Shown piece after piece: positions 25,003 through 35,465 of a DNA stretch of 42,985 nt. A model generated the notes under the pieces. That model saw nothing but the letters and a program-made list of their open reading frames with translations. It searched no databases and had not been told where the DNA came from. The first letter of the stretch is position 1, and the number at the start of each line of letters is the position of its first letter. Source of the stretch: Bacteroidales bacterium (GTDB lineage Bacteria; Bacteroidota; Bacteroidia; Bacteroidales; UBA932); assembly GCA_028690215.1 (NCBI GenBank), contig JAQVBQ010000015.1, positions 1 to 42,985 on the forward strand, in the 5' to 3' direction. The position numbers and the translations under genes are program-made.

Positions 25003-27108
25003 ATGTCATCTATTCTGGACAGCGATATTAAGTTTCTCCCCGGTATCGGCCCCAAAAGAGCTGAACTGCTAGCCTCTGAGCTGAACATCAGAACCTTCAG
25101 GGACATGCTTTATTTTTTCCCTTTCCGATATCTGGACAGAACCCGGATCTACTCGATTTCCGAGATAGATCCCGAGATGAGTCATATTCAGCTGAGAGGA
25201 AAGATTGTCAGAATTAATCTAAGCGGAGATAAGGGCAGGAAAAAGAGGCTGGTAGCAACCCTTGCAGATGCAACAGGTGTAATAGACCTTGTTTTCTTTC
25301 AGGGAATCAAATGGATAAAGGATAAGATTAAAATCAACAATGAATATATTGTTTTTGGTAAACCTACAGTCTTTAACCAGACAATCAATCTTGTCCATCC
25401 GGAGATAGACCCTGCCAATGATGATAACTCGCTATACAGCGGGAATATGATAGGAATCTATTCATCCACCGAGAGACTCAAGGAGGCGGGATTCACCAAC
25501 AAACAGGTTGCAAAACTGGAGGCGCTTCTTATAAAGATGGCCGGAGATTCTATCTATGAAACACTTCCACCATACATTACCGAGGCAAGAAAGCTTCTCC
25601 CGTTAAGATCCTCTTTAAAACTAATACACTTCCCGACAAACCAGACTTTATTAAATCAGGCACGTTACAGGCTCAAGATGGAGGAGCTGCTCTATCTTCA
25701 ACTCTCACTGCTGCGTCAGAAAAATTTAAGAGAGGGTTATACTCGAGGATTCATAATGCCGCGGGTCGGTGATTATTTCAACTCCTGCTTTAAGAATATC
25801 CCGTTTGAACTGACTAATGCACAAAAAAGAGTAATAAAAGAGATCCGTGCTGACATGATAAGCGGCAAACAGATGAATCGGCTTCTTCAGGGCGACGTCG
25901 GCAGCGGCAAAACCATGGTGGCTGTATTGTGTGCGCTCTTGGCTGCAGACAATGGATTTCAGTCATGTATCATGGCACCGACTGAGGTGCTTGCCAATCA
26001 GCACTACAAAGGTGCGACAAAGACAATCGAAGGTTCGGGAATCAAGATTGCCATTCTTACAGGTAATACAAAGGCATCTGAAAGAGATAGAATACTGGAA
26101 GAGCTCTCTCAGGGTAAAATACATATTCTTTTCGGCACCCATGCACTCCTAGAAGACAGAGTAATATTTAAAAATCTGGGATTGGCAGTTATTGACGAAC
26201 AACACCGGTTCGGAGTAGATCAGAGGGCCAGATTGTGGACAAAATCAGAGGAGTTTCCTCATATACTTGTTATGACAGCCACTCCTATCCCAAGGACTCT
26301 TGCAATGACACTGTATGGGGATCTGGACATCTCTGTAATTGATGAGTTGCCACCCGGCAGGAAACCGGTTAAGACCATACATGCCTCAGAGAATCAGAGA
26401 ATGAGAATATTCGATTTCATGAAAGAGCAGATAAAATCCGGGAGACAGGTTTTTGTCGTCTACCCTCTTATCAAAGAGAGTGAAAAGATGGACTACAAGA
26501 ATCTTCAGGATGGTTATGAACAGATTGTCAAATATTTTCCTGCACCAGAATATATAACTGCCGTAGTTCACGGCCAACAGAAAAATGAAGACAAGGCATA
26601 CGATATGTCACTTTTTTCTGAGGGTAAGGCAAACATTCTTGTCTCGACATCTGTTATTGAAGTTGGTGTGGATGTACCAAACGCCTCTGTGATGGTTATC
26701 GAGAGTGCTGAAAGGTTTGGTCTCTCCCAGTTACATCAGCTGAGAGGTCGTGTCGGCAGAGGAACAGAAAACTCATATTGCATACTCATGACCGGATACA
26801 AGATGAGCAAGGAGTCCAAGCAAAGAATCGACCTTCTCTGTTCAACACAGGACGGTTTTGAGCTGGCAGAGGCTGATCTGAGGATGAGAGGTCCGGGAGA
26901 TCTTGAGGGGACACAGCAAAGCGGTCTGGCAATGGAATTACATATTTCAGACCTGGCAAAGGACTCTCAGATATTGGAGGAGGCAAGGAAAATTGCCACT
27001 TCGGTACTAACAGAGGATCCATACCTTGAGAACGAGAAAAACAGAATTTTAAAAGAGGTACTCTCAACTCTAAAAAAAGAGGAGAGGGACTATTCGAAGA
27101 TAAGTTAG
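25003..27108 (+). CDS. recG: ATP-dependent DNA helicase RecG
   Basis: Branch-migrating helicase that reverses stalled forks and processes recombination intermediates. 701 residues, full length. N-terminal wedge/OB region (about 60-160, LRGKIVRINLSGD); Walker A LLQGDVGSGKTMVAVL; Ia APTEVLANQH; DEQH box VIDEQHRFGVDQRA; motif III VMTATPIPRTLAMT; motif VI QLRGRVGRGTENSYCIL; the TRG-like C-terminal segment DLRMRGPGDLEGTQQSG. The ATG at 25003 gives MSSILDSDIKFLPGIGPKRAELL, with the family's N-terminal GIGPKRAELL. Followed by nfo after 15 bases. Confidence 0.97.
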   Translation: MSSILDSDIKFLPGIGPKRAELLASELNIRTFRDMLYFFPFRYLDRTRIYSISEIDPEMSHIQLRGKIVRINLSGDKGRKKRLVATLADATGVIDLVFFQGIKWIKDKIKINNEYIVFGKPTVFNQTINLVHPEIDPANDDNSLYSGNMIGIYSSTERLKEAGFTNKQVAKLEALLIKMAGDSIYETLPPYITEARKLLPLRSSLKLIHFPTNQTLLNQARYRLKMEELLYLQLSLLRQKNLREGYTRGFIMPRVGDYFNSCFKNIPFELTNAQKRVIKEIRADMISGKQMNRLLQGDVGSGKTMVAVLCALLAADNGFQSCIMAPTEVLANQHYKGATKTIEGSGIKIAILTGNTKASERDRILEELSQGKIHILFGTHALLEDRVIFKNLGLAVIDEQHRFGVDQRARLWTKSEEFPHILVMTATPIPRTLAMTLYGDLDISVIDELPPGRKPVKTIHASENQRMRIFDFMKEQIKSGRQVFVVYPLIKESEKMDYKNLQDGYEQIVKYFPAPEYITAVVHGQQKNEDKAYDMSLFSEGKANILVSTSVIEVGVDVPNASVMVIESAERFGLSQLHQLRGRVGRGTENSYCILMTGYKMSKESKQRIDLLCSTQDGFELAEADLRMRGPGDLEGTQQSGLAMELHISDLAKDSQILEEARKIATSVLTEDPYLENEKNRILKEVLSTLKKEERDYSKIS

Positions 27109-27123
27109 TTAAAATAGGAAATT

Positions 27124-27972
27124 ATGAAATATATCGGAGCACATGTAAGCGCATCAGGCGGTGTTGAAAACGCACCTGTAAATGCACATCAGATCGGAGC
27201 AACAGCTTTTGCACTCTTCACAAAGAACCAGAGGCAGTGGTTTTCCGCCCCACTGAGCAAGAAGAGTATTGAGCTCTTCAAGGAGAGATGTAATGAGTTA
27301 GGGTACAAACCGAACCAGATACTCCCTCACGACAGCTATCTGATCAATCTAGGACATCCTGAGAAAGAGGGGCTTGACAAATCTAGGGCGGCATTCCTCG
27401 ATGAGATGCAGCGCTGTGAACAGTTGGGACTCGACCGTCTGAACTTCCACCCGGGGAGTCACCTTACAAAGGTGAGTATTGACGAGTGTCTGCGAACCAT
27501 TTCAGAATCTATCAATTTTGCTCTGGACAAAACCAAAGGAGTAATAGCAGTAATTGAGAATACTGCAGGACAGGGCAGTAATCTGGGTCACACCTTTGAA
27601 CAGATTGCCCAGATTATTCACTATGTTGAAGACAAGCAAAGGGTCGGCGTATGCATCGACACATGCCACTCATTCGCTGCAGGTTACAATCTTTCAACAA
27701 CCGAGGGATTCACAGATACCTTCAGCCATTTCGAGAAGACCGTAGGCATACAATACCTCAAGGGTATGCACCTTAACGGAGCCAAAAAGGATTTAAACTC
27801 GAGGGTGGACAGACATGACTCAATAGAACAGGGGACACTAGGTACAGAGGTGTTCAAATTGATAATGAAAGATCCTCGATTTGATGATATGCCACTTATC
27901 CTGGAAACCCCTAACGAGGAGATCTGGAAAGAGGAGATTGAGCTTCTTAAAAGCTATGTTTTACCACGCTGA
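27124..27972 (+). CDS. nfo: Deoxyribonuclease IV (AP endonuclease)
   Basis: Zinc-dependent endonuclease IV that cuts 5' of abasic sites in base-excision repair. 282 residues, TIM-barrel, normal length. Metal ligands lie in [56 protein letters not shown] and ILETPNE. It follows recG by 15 bases, giving a two-gene repair operon. Its last 12 bases overlap glnS on the opposite strand. Confidence 0.97.
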   Translation: MKYIGAHVSASGGVENAPVNAHQIGATAFALFTKNQRQWFSAPLSKKSIELFKERCNELGYKPNQILPHDSYLINLGHPEKEGLDKSRAAFLDEMQRCEQLGLDRLNFHPGSHLTKVSIDECLRTISESINFALDKTKGVIAVIENTAGQGSNLGHTFEQIAQIIHYVEDKQRVGVCIDTCHSFAAGYNLSTTEGFTDTFSHFEKTVGIQYLKGMHLNGAKKDLNSRVDRHDSIEQGTLGTEVFKLIMKDPRFDDMPLILETPNEEIWKEEIELLKSYVLPR

Positions 27973-29625
27973 TTTCAGCCCTACGGTTCTGTTAAAAATA
28001 GGGTTCTCTGCCGATGACTCAGAATCCTTTACAAAGTAGCCGATTCTTTCAAACTGAACCGCAATATTTGATTTATCCTCAAAGAGTGCGGGTTCACAAT
28101 ATCCTGTCGCATATTCAAGCGAATGAGGATTCAGAAAATCTGTGTATTGTTTGTCCTCAGGAATAGAATCCATCTCTGCTTCTGTGAAGAGTCTGTCAAA
28201 AAGGCGAACCTGAGCTGTCTTTGCATGCTCAACCGATACCCAGTGAATAGTACCCTTTACAGATCTCCACTCTCCGCCACCCGGACGGCTTGTAGGATCG
28301 TAGGTACATCTGATTTCAGTTATATTACCTTCACTATCCTTTATCACCTCCTCACACTTGATTATATATGAATATTTCAAGCGAACCTCACCGCCTGGCT
28401 GCAGTCTGAAGTATTTTTTAGGAGGATTCTCCATGAAATCGTCTCTCTCGATATATAACTCCTTTGAGAACGGAATGGTCCTGGTTGGTCCCTCTGTGTC
28501 AGCAGGGTTCATAAGCGCAGTCATATTCTCTGTCTGGCCTTCAGGGTAATTTGTAATGACAAGCTTCACAGGATTCAATACTGCCATGTAGCGGTTTGAT
28601 CTCTTGTTCAAATCCTCCCTTACACACCACTCCAGAAGAGAAAGGTCTATTATATTATCCCTTTTGGCAACACCGACCTTGTCTGCAAACATTCTTATAC
28701 TCTCCGGAGTATATCCCCTTCTTCTCAAACCACAGATAGTCGGCATACGGGGATCATCCCAACCGGATACAACATTTGTCCTCACAAGCTCAAGAAGTTT
28801 TCTCTTGCTCATAACAGTATATGTCAAGTTGAGACGCGCAAATTCATATTGATGAGACGGGAAAATCTCAAGCTTCTCAATAAACCAGTCATAGAGCGGT
28901 CTGTGTACATCAAATTCAAGAGTACATATTGAGTGAGTGATATTCTCTATAGAGTCGCTCTGACCATGAGCATAGTCATACATAGGATAGATGCACCATT
29001 TGTCACCAGTTCTGTGGTGACTTGTATGAATTATCCTGTACAATATAGGGTCACGGAATAGCATATTTGGATGAGCCATATCAATCTTTGCTCTTAGAAC
29101 CTTCTCCCCGTCCATATATTTCCCCTCTCTCATCTCAGCAAAAAGCTTCAGGTTCTCTTCAACACCTCTCTCTCTGTAAGGGCTCGGAGTACCGGGCTGA
29201 CTTACTGTTCCTCTAGTCACTCTTATCTGCTCCTGATTCTGGTCATCAACATATGCTAGACCCTTTTGAATGAGTTTTTGCGCCCACTCATAAAGCTGTT
29301 CGAAGTAGTCAGATGCATAGAGCTCCTTTGCCCATTTAAATCCAAGCCAGGCAATGTCTTCTTTGATGGAATCCACATACTCAACATCCTCCTTTGCAGG
29401 ATTTGTGTCGTCGAACCTTAGGTTAGTAGCACCTCCGTAGCGTTGGGCAAGTCCGAAATTGAGGCATATGCTCTTCGCATGGCCTATGTGGAGATATCCG
29501 TTTGGCTCCGGCGGGAAACGGGTAAGTATCGATTTGTATTTACCTGCGGCCAGGTCATTTTCAATTATCTCTTCCAGAAAATTCAGCGAACGCTCTTTTT
29601 CAGGTTCTTTTAACATTTCTTCCAT
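27961..29625 (-). CDS. glnS: Glutaminyl-tRNA synthetase
   Basis: Charges tRNA-Gln directly. 554 residues, the usual GlnRS length. Class I motifs: [20 protein letters not shown] (HIGH) and VMSKRKL (KMSKS variant). [21 protein letters not shown] and the two C-terminal beta-barrels ([19 protein letters not shown]) distinguish it from GltX. Start either at MEEM or at its second Met (29616); the TATATTTG element lies 20 bases before the first ATG and favours it. Presence of GlnRS suggests the indirect Glu-tRNA-Gln amidation route is not required. Confidence 0.97.
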   Translation of the reverse strand: MEEMLKEPEKERSLNFLEEIIENDLAAGKYKSILTRFPPEPNGYLHIGHAKSICLNFGLAQRYGGATNLRFDDTNPAKEDVEYVDSIKEDIAWLGFKWAKELYASDYFEQLYEWAQKLIQKGLAYVDDQNQEQIRVTRGTVSQPGTPSPYRERGVEENLKLFAEMREGKYMDGEKVLRAKIDMAHPNMLFRDPILYRIIHTSHHRTGDKWCIYPMYDYAHGQSDSIENITHSICTLEFDVHRPLYDWFIEKLEIFPSHQYEFARLNLTYTVMSKRKLLELVRTNVVSGWDDPRMPTICGLRRRGYTPESIRMFADKVGVAKRDNIIDLSLLEWCVREDLNKRSNRYMAVLNPVKLVITNYPEGQTENMTALMNPADTEGPTRTIPFSKELYIERDDFMENPPKKYFRLQPGGEVRLKYSYIIKCEEVIKDSEGNITEIRCTYDPTSRPGGGEWRSVKGTIHWVSVEHAKTAQVRLFDRLFTEAEMDSIPEDKQYTDFLNPHSLEYATGYCEPALFEDKSNIAVQFERIGYFVKDSESSAENPIFNRTVGLKSAW

Positions 29626-29645
29626 ACATCTGTCTTAAATCGGGG

Positions 29646-29653
29646 CAAATATA
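29646..29653 (-). promoter_or_regulatory. -7 element for glnS
   Basis: TATATTTG on the minus strand, 20 bases before the glnS ATG; divergent from the yicC element 13 bases away. Confidence 0.55.
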
Positions 29654-29666
29654 AGATTTCTTTACA

Positions 29667-29674
29667 TAACTTTG
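29667..29674 (+). promoter_or_regulatory. -7 element for the yicC-type gene
   Basis: TAACTTTG, 20 bases before the ATG at 29695; fits TAnnTTTG. Confidence 0.5.
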
Positions 29675-29694
29675 CAGTTTAAAGTATACAAATT

Positions 29695-30567
29695 ATGGTA
29701 CAGTCAATGACCGGCTATGGTAAGGCAGAGTGCATACTCGGCCAGAACAAGGTGACAGTGGAGATCCGCTCTGTCAATGGTAAAAATTCAGATATTAACC
29801 TGAAAACCTCTCTTATACCGAGGGAGAAAGAGACAGAGACAAGACAGCTGGTGACAAAATATCTGCAACGAGGCAGTATTGACCTTTATACAACTTCCGA
29901 TTCACTACAGGAGAACACAGGCAAGAGTATAAACAAAGAGGCATTTATGGCATACTACAATCAAATCAAAGAGATAAACAGTATGCTAGGGGAAAAATTC
30001 GATGAGGCCGGGCTTCTGTGTACTATTCTGAAATTGCCTGATGTTATCGAAAATCAGAAAAAAGAGGAGAAAGATGAGACTTGGGACGAACTCAGGCAAT
30101 GCATAGAGAATGCACTGATAATGCTTTGCGGATTCCGGGCAACCGAGGGGGCAAGACTCGCCGAAGATGTAAAAAGCCGCGTCGCTTTGATAACCGGATA
30201 TGTATCATCTGTAGAGAAATATGAGACACAAAGGGTTGATGCAGTAAAACAGAGACTTGCCTCACGTCTTGAAGAGCTAGCCTGCTCTCCTGACCAAAAC
30301 CGTCTTGAACAGGAGATTATTTTTTATCTTGAGAAATTGGATATTACCGAAGAGAAGGTTCGTCTGAGACAACACTGCAGCTATTTCCTGGATTGCATGG
30401 AAAACGAGCCATTCCCGGGCAAGAAGCTGGGTTTCATTGCTCAGGAGATGGGACGTGAGATAAACACTCTTGGTTCAAAGGCAAATCATGCAGAAATCCA
30501 GAAGATTGTCGTCATGATGAAGGATGAACTTGAAAAGATAAAAGAGCAAACTCTTAATATTCTATAA
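29695..30567 (+). CDS. yicC: YicC-family endoribonuclease
   Basis: 290-residue protein of the YicC/YloC stress-induced family, some members of which act as endoribonucleases. The N-terminal signature MVQSMTGYGKAE is exact; EIRSVNGKNSDINLK follows. The C-terminus carries the DUF1732-type end: LEQEIIFYLEKLDITEEKVRLRQH, FPGKKLGFIAQEMGREINTLGSKAN and a charged last helix. Full length. In many bacteria yicC is followed by gmk; here it instead ends tail-to-tail with a peptidase gene, overlapping it by 6 bases. Confidence 0.95.
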   Translation: MVQSMTGYGKAECILGQNKVTVEIRSVNGKNSDINLKTSLIPREKETETRQLVTKYLQRGSIDLYTTSDSLQENTGKSINKEAFMAYYNQIKEINSMLGEKFDEAGLLCTILKLPDVIENQKKEEKDETWDELRQCIENALIMLCGFRATEGARLAEDVKSRVALITGYVSSVEKYETQRVDAVKQRLASRLEELACSPDQNRLEQEIIFYLEKLDITEEKVRLRQHCSYFLDCMENEPFPGKKLGFIAQEMGREINTLGSKANHAEIQKIVVMMKDELEKIKEQTLNIL

Positions 30568-32592
30568 TTTAAGAAGAGTTTTCCTCCAAAACATCATCTC
30601 CTCGTTATCGGAATGATCGTTCTGGTATCCTCTGTATCCGTGCATACCTCCTGGGTAAAGCATTAGCTCAAAGTGTTTTCCCTCTTTCTGTAATGCATCA
30701 ATAAGTTGTATCGTGTTCTGCATGTGAACATTGTCATCACCTGTTCCATGTGAGAGGTACAGCAGCGAACCATCTTTGTCCTTGTATTTAGAGACCTTGC
30801 CTAAAACGGAAGCACGCTTGTATCCTTCAGGATTATCAGAAGGAGTGTCCATAAATCTTTCGGTATAGTGTGAGTCATATAGCAACCAGTCATAAACTCC
30901 TCCTCCGGCAAAACCATACTGAAAATAGTCTGATCCTTCTGTTAGTGCTAAAAGTGTGATTGTTCCACCATAGCTGAATCCGGTTATACCAAATCTGTTT
31001 CCATAAACAAAAGGCATTGCTTTGAACAACTTGGCCCACTGGATATAATCCTGAATCTCATAGTTTCCTAAATCTCTGTAAACATAATTGATTCCTTTCT
31101 TGCCACAATGTCCTGATGCCCGGTGGTCTATCGTCACCTGAATAACTCCCTCCTGCGCCAGTTTCATAACATTACCGTTAGGTGTTTTCCATGTATCCAT
31201 AACACTACCTGAGTTCGGACCTCCATAGACATAGAAAAGAACCGGATATCTCTTATTTCTGTCCATATTGACAGGCCAGATCACAGATGCAGGCAGTTTA
31301 CACCCTTCGTCTGTTCTGATATATGTCATGTCAAATTCAGGGAGAGCCATGAAAAGAGAGTCTGCCCCTTTGCTGTTTTCTATAACCCTGATCTCTCCTG
31401 CGGAAACGATAACGGATGCAGGTGGGGTCTTTAAATTTGAGATAATTGCCGAAAACTTGCTCTTGTCAGGAGAGAGGGCAACAGATGTGTAATTGAAATT
31501 TCCTGAAGAGATCTTTTCAACTTTTGTTTTACTATGATTTTTCTTCCAGTTAACAACATAAACATCATTTCTGACAGAGGTCTCTCCTCTTGAGGTAAAA
31601 TACAAGGCTGAGGCAGTTTCATCCACTTCAACCAATTTTGTACCCCAGAAATTTCTTTCAGTCAGTTTTATAGTATTGCCACCTTTGTAATCAATGTAAT
31701 AAACCTGTTCCCAAAGATCAAAATCCCTGACAAAATAGAGACCCTCCTTACCGGTGCGAAACTCCTCAATCCACTCTATCCATGTAGGTTGTGACTCTTT
31801 ATATACCACACTCTTCATGCCTTTTTCCGGAGATACTGAATATAGTCTGAAATCATTCTGGTCGCGGTTCATCCACTGCACCAGCAATGCATCCGAAGTA
31901 GGAGTCCATATAGGAAGACCAAAATACTGGTCTGTGTTCTTATCAAAATCAGCCCAAATAATCTTACCTGAAGCAATCTCAGCAATACCAATTGTAACAT
32001 TAGGATTGTTATCTCCGGCTTTTGGATACCTCGTCTCAATGATAGAGCCGTGTTTGCCTTTTGCATCATAAATAGGGAACATTGGCACCTTTGAATCATC
32101 AAACTTAAAGAAAGCCAACCTCTTACTATCCGGTGACCACCAGAAAGCCTTGTACATGCTGGAACGGCCAAAAATTTCCTCATAATAGACCCATGAAGCA
32201 CGTCCATTTAGGATCACAGCTGATCCGTCAAATGTATGTCTGGTTTCTGTCCCTGTTTTGATGACCATTGTATAGAGGTCATTGCTCTTTGTATATGCCA
32301 GCATTGTACTGTCCGGAGAGAATGTAGGATTCTTACACTCTTTAGAAATAAGAGCGGATATGTCAATAGTTGATCTCTCCATTTTTGGTGTCTCACGGAG
32401 AGATCCCGTTTTCGAGTCATATTCATATGTTACCCGCTTCATATCACTCATTCCGATGAGCTCGAGAGTATTATTATCCTTCCATTGAACAGGTCTTGCG
32501 ATGTTCTTTACAGCCTGACCCGAAGCTGCCGAGACAATAATCATGGCAGAAACAGAAAGCAATGTCTTCCTTAATTGATTCAAAGTATGCAT
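30562..32592 (-). CDS. Dipeptidyl-peptidase IV-like serine peptidase (S9B)
   Basis: 676-residue exported prolyl dipeptidyl peptidase. A signal peptide (about 1-26, LLSVSAMIIVSAASGQA) points to the periplasm. Beta-propeller 40-420 with the DPP-IV double-Glu motif YYEEIFG (Glu138-Glu139) that binds the substrate N-terminus; alpha/beta hydrolase domain with Ser540 in GFSYGG, Asp619/620 in HGTGDDNVH and His651 in GGMHGYRG. All catalytic residues are present; slightly shorter than typical (about 720). Begins 2 bases after the RecD-like helicase stop, so probably the last gene of the HAMP-trkH-helicase transcript. Confidence 0.93.
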   Translation of the reverse strand: MHTLNQLRKTLLSVSAMIIVSAASGQAVKNIARPVQWKDNNTLELIGMSDMKRVTYEYDSKTGSLRETPKMERSTIDISALISKECKNPTFSPDSTMLAYTKSNDLYTMVIKTGTETRHTFDGSAVILNGRASWVYYEEIFGRSSMYKAFWWSPDSKRLAFFKFDDSKVPMFPIYDAKGKHGSIIETRYPKAGDNNPNVTIGIAEIASGKIIWADFDKNTDQYFGLPIWTPTSDALLVQWMNRDQNDFRLYSVSPEKGMKSVVYKESQPTWIEWIEEFRTGKEGLYFVRDFDLWEQVYYIDYKGGNTIKLTERNFWGTKLVEVDETASALYFTSRGETSVRNDVYVVNWKKNHSKTKVEKISSGNFNYTSVALSPDKSKFSAIISNLKTPPASVIVSAGEIRVIENSKGADSLFMALPEFDMTYIRTDEGCKLPASVIWPVNMDRNKRYPVLFYVYGGPNSGSVMDTWKTPNGNVMKLAQEGVIQVTIDHRASGHCGKKGINYVYRDLGNYEIQDYIQWAKLFKAMPFVYGNRFGITGFSYGGTITLLALTEGSDYFQYGFAGGGVYDWLLYDSHYTERFMDTPSDNPEGYKRASVLGKVSKYKDKDGSLLYLSHGTGDDNVHMQNTIQLIDALQKEGKHFELMLYPGGMHGYRGYQNDHSDNEEMMFWRKTLLKL

Positions 32593-32594
32593 AT

Positions 32595-34010
32595 TCAGTT
32601 TTTAAAAAATTTCTTGTTAAAATTCACGAGGTAGAGATGTTCAACACCCCTCGTGAAAGCTGTGTAGAGCCACTTAAGGTCATCAACAGTAAGTTCATCC
32701 CTCCAGAACGGATTATCAACAAAGACCCGCTTCCACTGGCCTCCTTGTGATTTGTGGCAAGTCACAGCTGCAGCAAATTTTATCTGTAAGGCATTGAAAT
32801 AGCGATCTTCTCTGACTGCTGCAATCCTTTTCCTCTTTGTCCTGTAATTTGAATAGTCGGCATATACCTCATCAAAGAGTCTTTTCTGCTGTTCAGCAGT
32901 AAGCGATGCACTCTCACTCTCTAGTGTATCCAGTATTATCTTAGCCTTTATCTCGACATCGTGATAATCCGGAAAACGAAGAGTGGCATCCGCAAAGTTG
33001 AGACCATACCGCTCCTCATAATGATTTATATTGAGAAGCTCCGCCACATCACCATTAGCAATAAAGTCAAGCTCCTCAACCTTTTCCAGAAACTGGTAAC
33101 AATTCTTTACAACCATCACTTTATCACCCTTATTAAGTCTCTCCTCTCTGTAAAGTATAGTTGAGCGTATTCCTTTGTTGTAAAGATTTGCCCTCTTATT
33201 TGAACGACAAAGAACAAGTGTTTCGTCCATACCTGCTTTATCGTAACACTCTCCTAGCCTCTCGATAAGATCTCCCCCTGTTATACTCTCTATATCCTCA
33301 AATCCTTCAAGATCTATTTTAGGAAAATCAGTTTTCTCCTCCTCTATCATTTTCCTTAATATCGTTGCATTATGAAGTATCCCTGACAATTGAGCCTGTC
33401 TCACCACATTTGTCAGACGTGCATAGGTAACACCACCCCAAATACTCAAATAATCTGGATCCAATGCCTTGGATATATCCATACCAACCGGAGGTAATTG
33501 TGCCGAATCTCCGATAAGTATGAGTTTATTTCCATTTTTGGAGAATACGTACTTTATAAGATCATCGAGAAGATTTCCTGAACCGAACAGAGAAAGATCA
33601 CTATTGCCGGTAGAGATTAGAGATGCCTCATCAACAATGAAAAATGTGTTCTCCGACGGATTTACATTTAGCACAAACTGCCCGAACCCGTCAGACAACG
33701 ATTTCTGTCTGTATATCTGTTTGTGTATGGTAAGCGACTTGGCATTTGTGTAGCCTGAAAGAACCTTGGCAGCCCGGCCGGTAGGAGCCATCAGTATATA
33801 GGATTGGCTAAAATCACTCAATGTAGAGACTAATGCCGAGATTGCCGATGTTTTGCCTGTTCCGGCATAACCATTGATAATCATCAACTTGTTATCATCA
33901 AGTCCACTAACAAATTTTGACAAGAGATGAAACAGAGAATCCTGACATGGAGTTGCTTCAAAACCAAGATGTAAAACCATCCGTTCGTACAAGAAAACAT
34001 CCACTGCCAT
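32595..34010 (-). CDS. RecD-like ATP-dependent DNA helicase
   Basis: 471-residue superfamily 1B (RecD/Pif1-like) helicase. Walker A INGYAGTGKTSAIS, Walker B FFIVDEASLI, motif III LIGDSAQLPPVG, then a UvrD_C_2 segment AAVTCHKSQGGQWKRVFVD and motif VI YTAFTRGVEHLYLV. Much shorter than RecD2 and lacking its N-terminal extension; this compact form is common in Bacteroidota. No nuclease domain is visible. Start is the ATG 9 bases after trkH; a second Met at residue 11 is possible. Role in repair or replication inferred only from family. Confidence 0.88.
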   Translation of the reverse strand: MAVDVFLYERMVLHLGFEATPCQDSLFHLLSKFVSGLDDNKLMIINGYAGTGKTSAISALVSTLSDFSQSYILMAPTGRAAKVLSGYTNAKSLTIHKQIYRQKSLSDGFGQFVLNVNPSENTFFIVDEASLISTGNSDLSLFGSGNLLDDLIKYVFSKNGNKLILIGDSAQLPPVGMDISKALDPDYLSIWGGVTYARLTNVVRQAQLSGILHNATILRKMIEEEKTDFPKIDLEGFEDIESITGGDLIERLGECYDKAGMDETLVLCRSNKRANLYNKGIRSTILYREERLNKGDKVMVVKNCYQFLEKVEELDFIANGDVAELLNINHYEERYGLNFADATLRFPDYHDVEIKAKIILDTLESESASLTAEQQKRLFDEVYADYSNYRTKRKRIAAVREDRYFNALQIKFAAAVTCHKSQGGQWKRVFVDNPFWRDELTVDDLKWLYTAFTRGVEHLYLVNFNKKFFKN

Positions 34011-34019
34011 TATCTCACG

Positions 34020-35465
34020 CTACCTCCATCTATTTACTGACAAAACAAGAATAAGAGGGTATATCTCAAGACGACCGAGTAACATCTCCACACCAAGAAG
34101 TAACTTGCCCATTTCAGGTAATGAGGAGTAATTTCCCAAAGAGCCAACAGCACCGAAACCCGGACCACAGTTTGCCATATTTGCAATTGAACCTGAAATT
34201 GCTTCTGTAAGCCCGACTCCCATCAGAGATAAGAGCATTGCAACAGCCAATACTATAAACATATAGAGAGCAATAAAGAGGTTAACGGAATGGACAATAT
34301 CCGGCTCTAAGGCACTGTTACCCACTTTTATAGAGACAACTGCATTTGGGTGCAACTGCCTTACAATCTGCGCTTTTACCGATTTAAAGAAAATCCATAT
34401 TCTGTCAATTTTTATTCCTCCAGTAGTTGAACCAGAACATGCACAAGAAAGAGTAAAATATGTTATGACTAATATAGAAAATCCCGGCCACACAGATGAA
34501 TCTTCAGACGCGAATCCTGTTGCCGTACCACATGAAATCACCTGAAAATATCCGTGTCTGAGACATGTTGACAAGTCTTCATATACTCCTGTGAAATAAA
34601 GATTCAGGCTTACAATAAACCCGCCCAGAAATATTAATCCAACGTAGAGTCGTACAATAGGCGATTTGAATAGCTGTTTTGAACGTCCTGACACTGCACT
34701 GAAAAGTAATCCGAAGTGTAGCCCTGATAAAAGCATAAACACCATTATTATAAGCTCAATATAGAAAGAGTCAAATGACTTGACTGATAGGTTTCTTGTA
34801 CTGAAACCTCCTGTTGCAATTGTGCTGAAAGAGTGAATTATTGCCTCATATAGAGACATGCCTGCAAACATCAGCAAAATTGTTTCAAGCAATGTTAATC
34901 CAACATAAACCGTGGTTATTATTCCAATTGTCTGACGCGCTTTGTATCTGAAATTCTCCTTAGACAGATCGGAAATCTCCATCTTGCTTATCTTCATTCT
35001 GAATGACCCTACAGTTGGAAGTATCAACAACATAAACAAGACTACTCCAACTCCGCCAATCCAGTGTGTTGATGCTCTCCAAAAATGCAGTCCTTTGGGA
35101 ATCCCCTCGACGTTATTGAGAATCGTCGCTCCTGTCGTTGTATAACCTGATACACTTTCAAACCAGGCATTAGCAATCGAGAACTCTCCTCCGTAAAGTA
35201 TATATGGAAGCATCCCGAATATGCATGAGAAAATCCAGGCAAAGACAACGATTACAAATCCCTCTTTAATATTGATCTCATACTTGCTACTGACAAAAAT
35301 CAGCGGAAACGCACCGCACACAAATGTAATTATAGCACTCATCATCAATGGCGAGAAAGAGGCATCATAGCCATTCATCGCTGAAACCATTGCTGATATC
35401 AACATGAAGACGGCATTCAGAAAGAGAGCCATCCCGATATACCTGCTTACTATGCTATAATTCAT
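34020..35465 (-). CDS. trkH: TrkH/KtrB-family potassium uptake channel
   Basis: 481-residue inner-membrane K+ translocation subunit. The four selectivity-filter repeats are visible: TTTGAT (about 109-114), STIATGGFSTRN (214-225), CGTATGFASED (312-322) and NCGPGFGAVGS (432-442), each flanked by membrane helices. The regulatory partner TrkA is not in the window. Its ATG lies within the last 11 bases of the HAMP-protein gene, so the two are translationally coupled. Ends with LILVLSVNRWR, the conserved C-terminus of this family. Confidence 0.95.
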   Translation of the reverse strand: MNYSIVSRYIGMALFLNAVFMLISAMVSAMNGYDASFSPLMMSAIITFVCGAFPLIFVSSKYEINIKEGFVIVVFAWIFSCIFGMLPYILYGGEFSIANAWFESVSGYTTTGATILNNVEGIPKGLHFWRASTHWIGGVGVVLFMLLILPTVGSFRMKISKMEISDLSKENFRYKARQTIGIITTVYVGLTLLETILLMFAGMSLYEAIIHSFSTIATGGFSTRNLSVKSFDSFYIELIIMVFMLLSGLHFGLLFSAVSGRSKQLFKSPIVRLYVGLIFLGGFIVSLNLYFTGVYEDLSTCLRHGYFQVISCGTATGFASEDSSVWPGFSILVITYFTLSCACSGSTTGGIKIDRIWIFFKSVKAQIVRQLHPNAVVSIKVGNSALEPDIVHSVNLFIALYMFIVLAVAMLLSLMGVGLTEAISGSIANMANCGPGFGAVGSLGNYSSLPEMGKLLLGVEMLLGRLEIYPLILVLSVNRWR

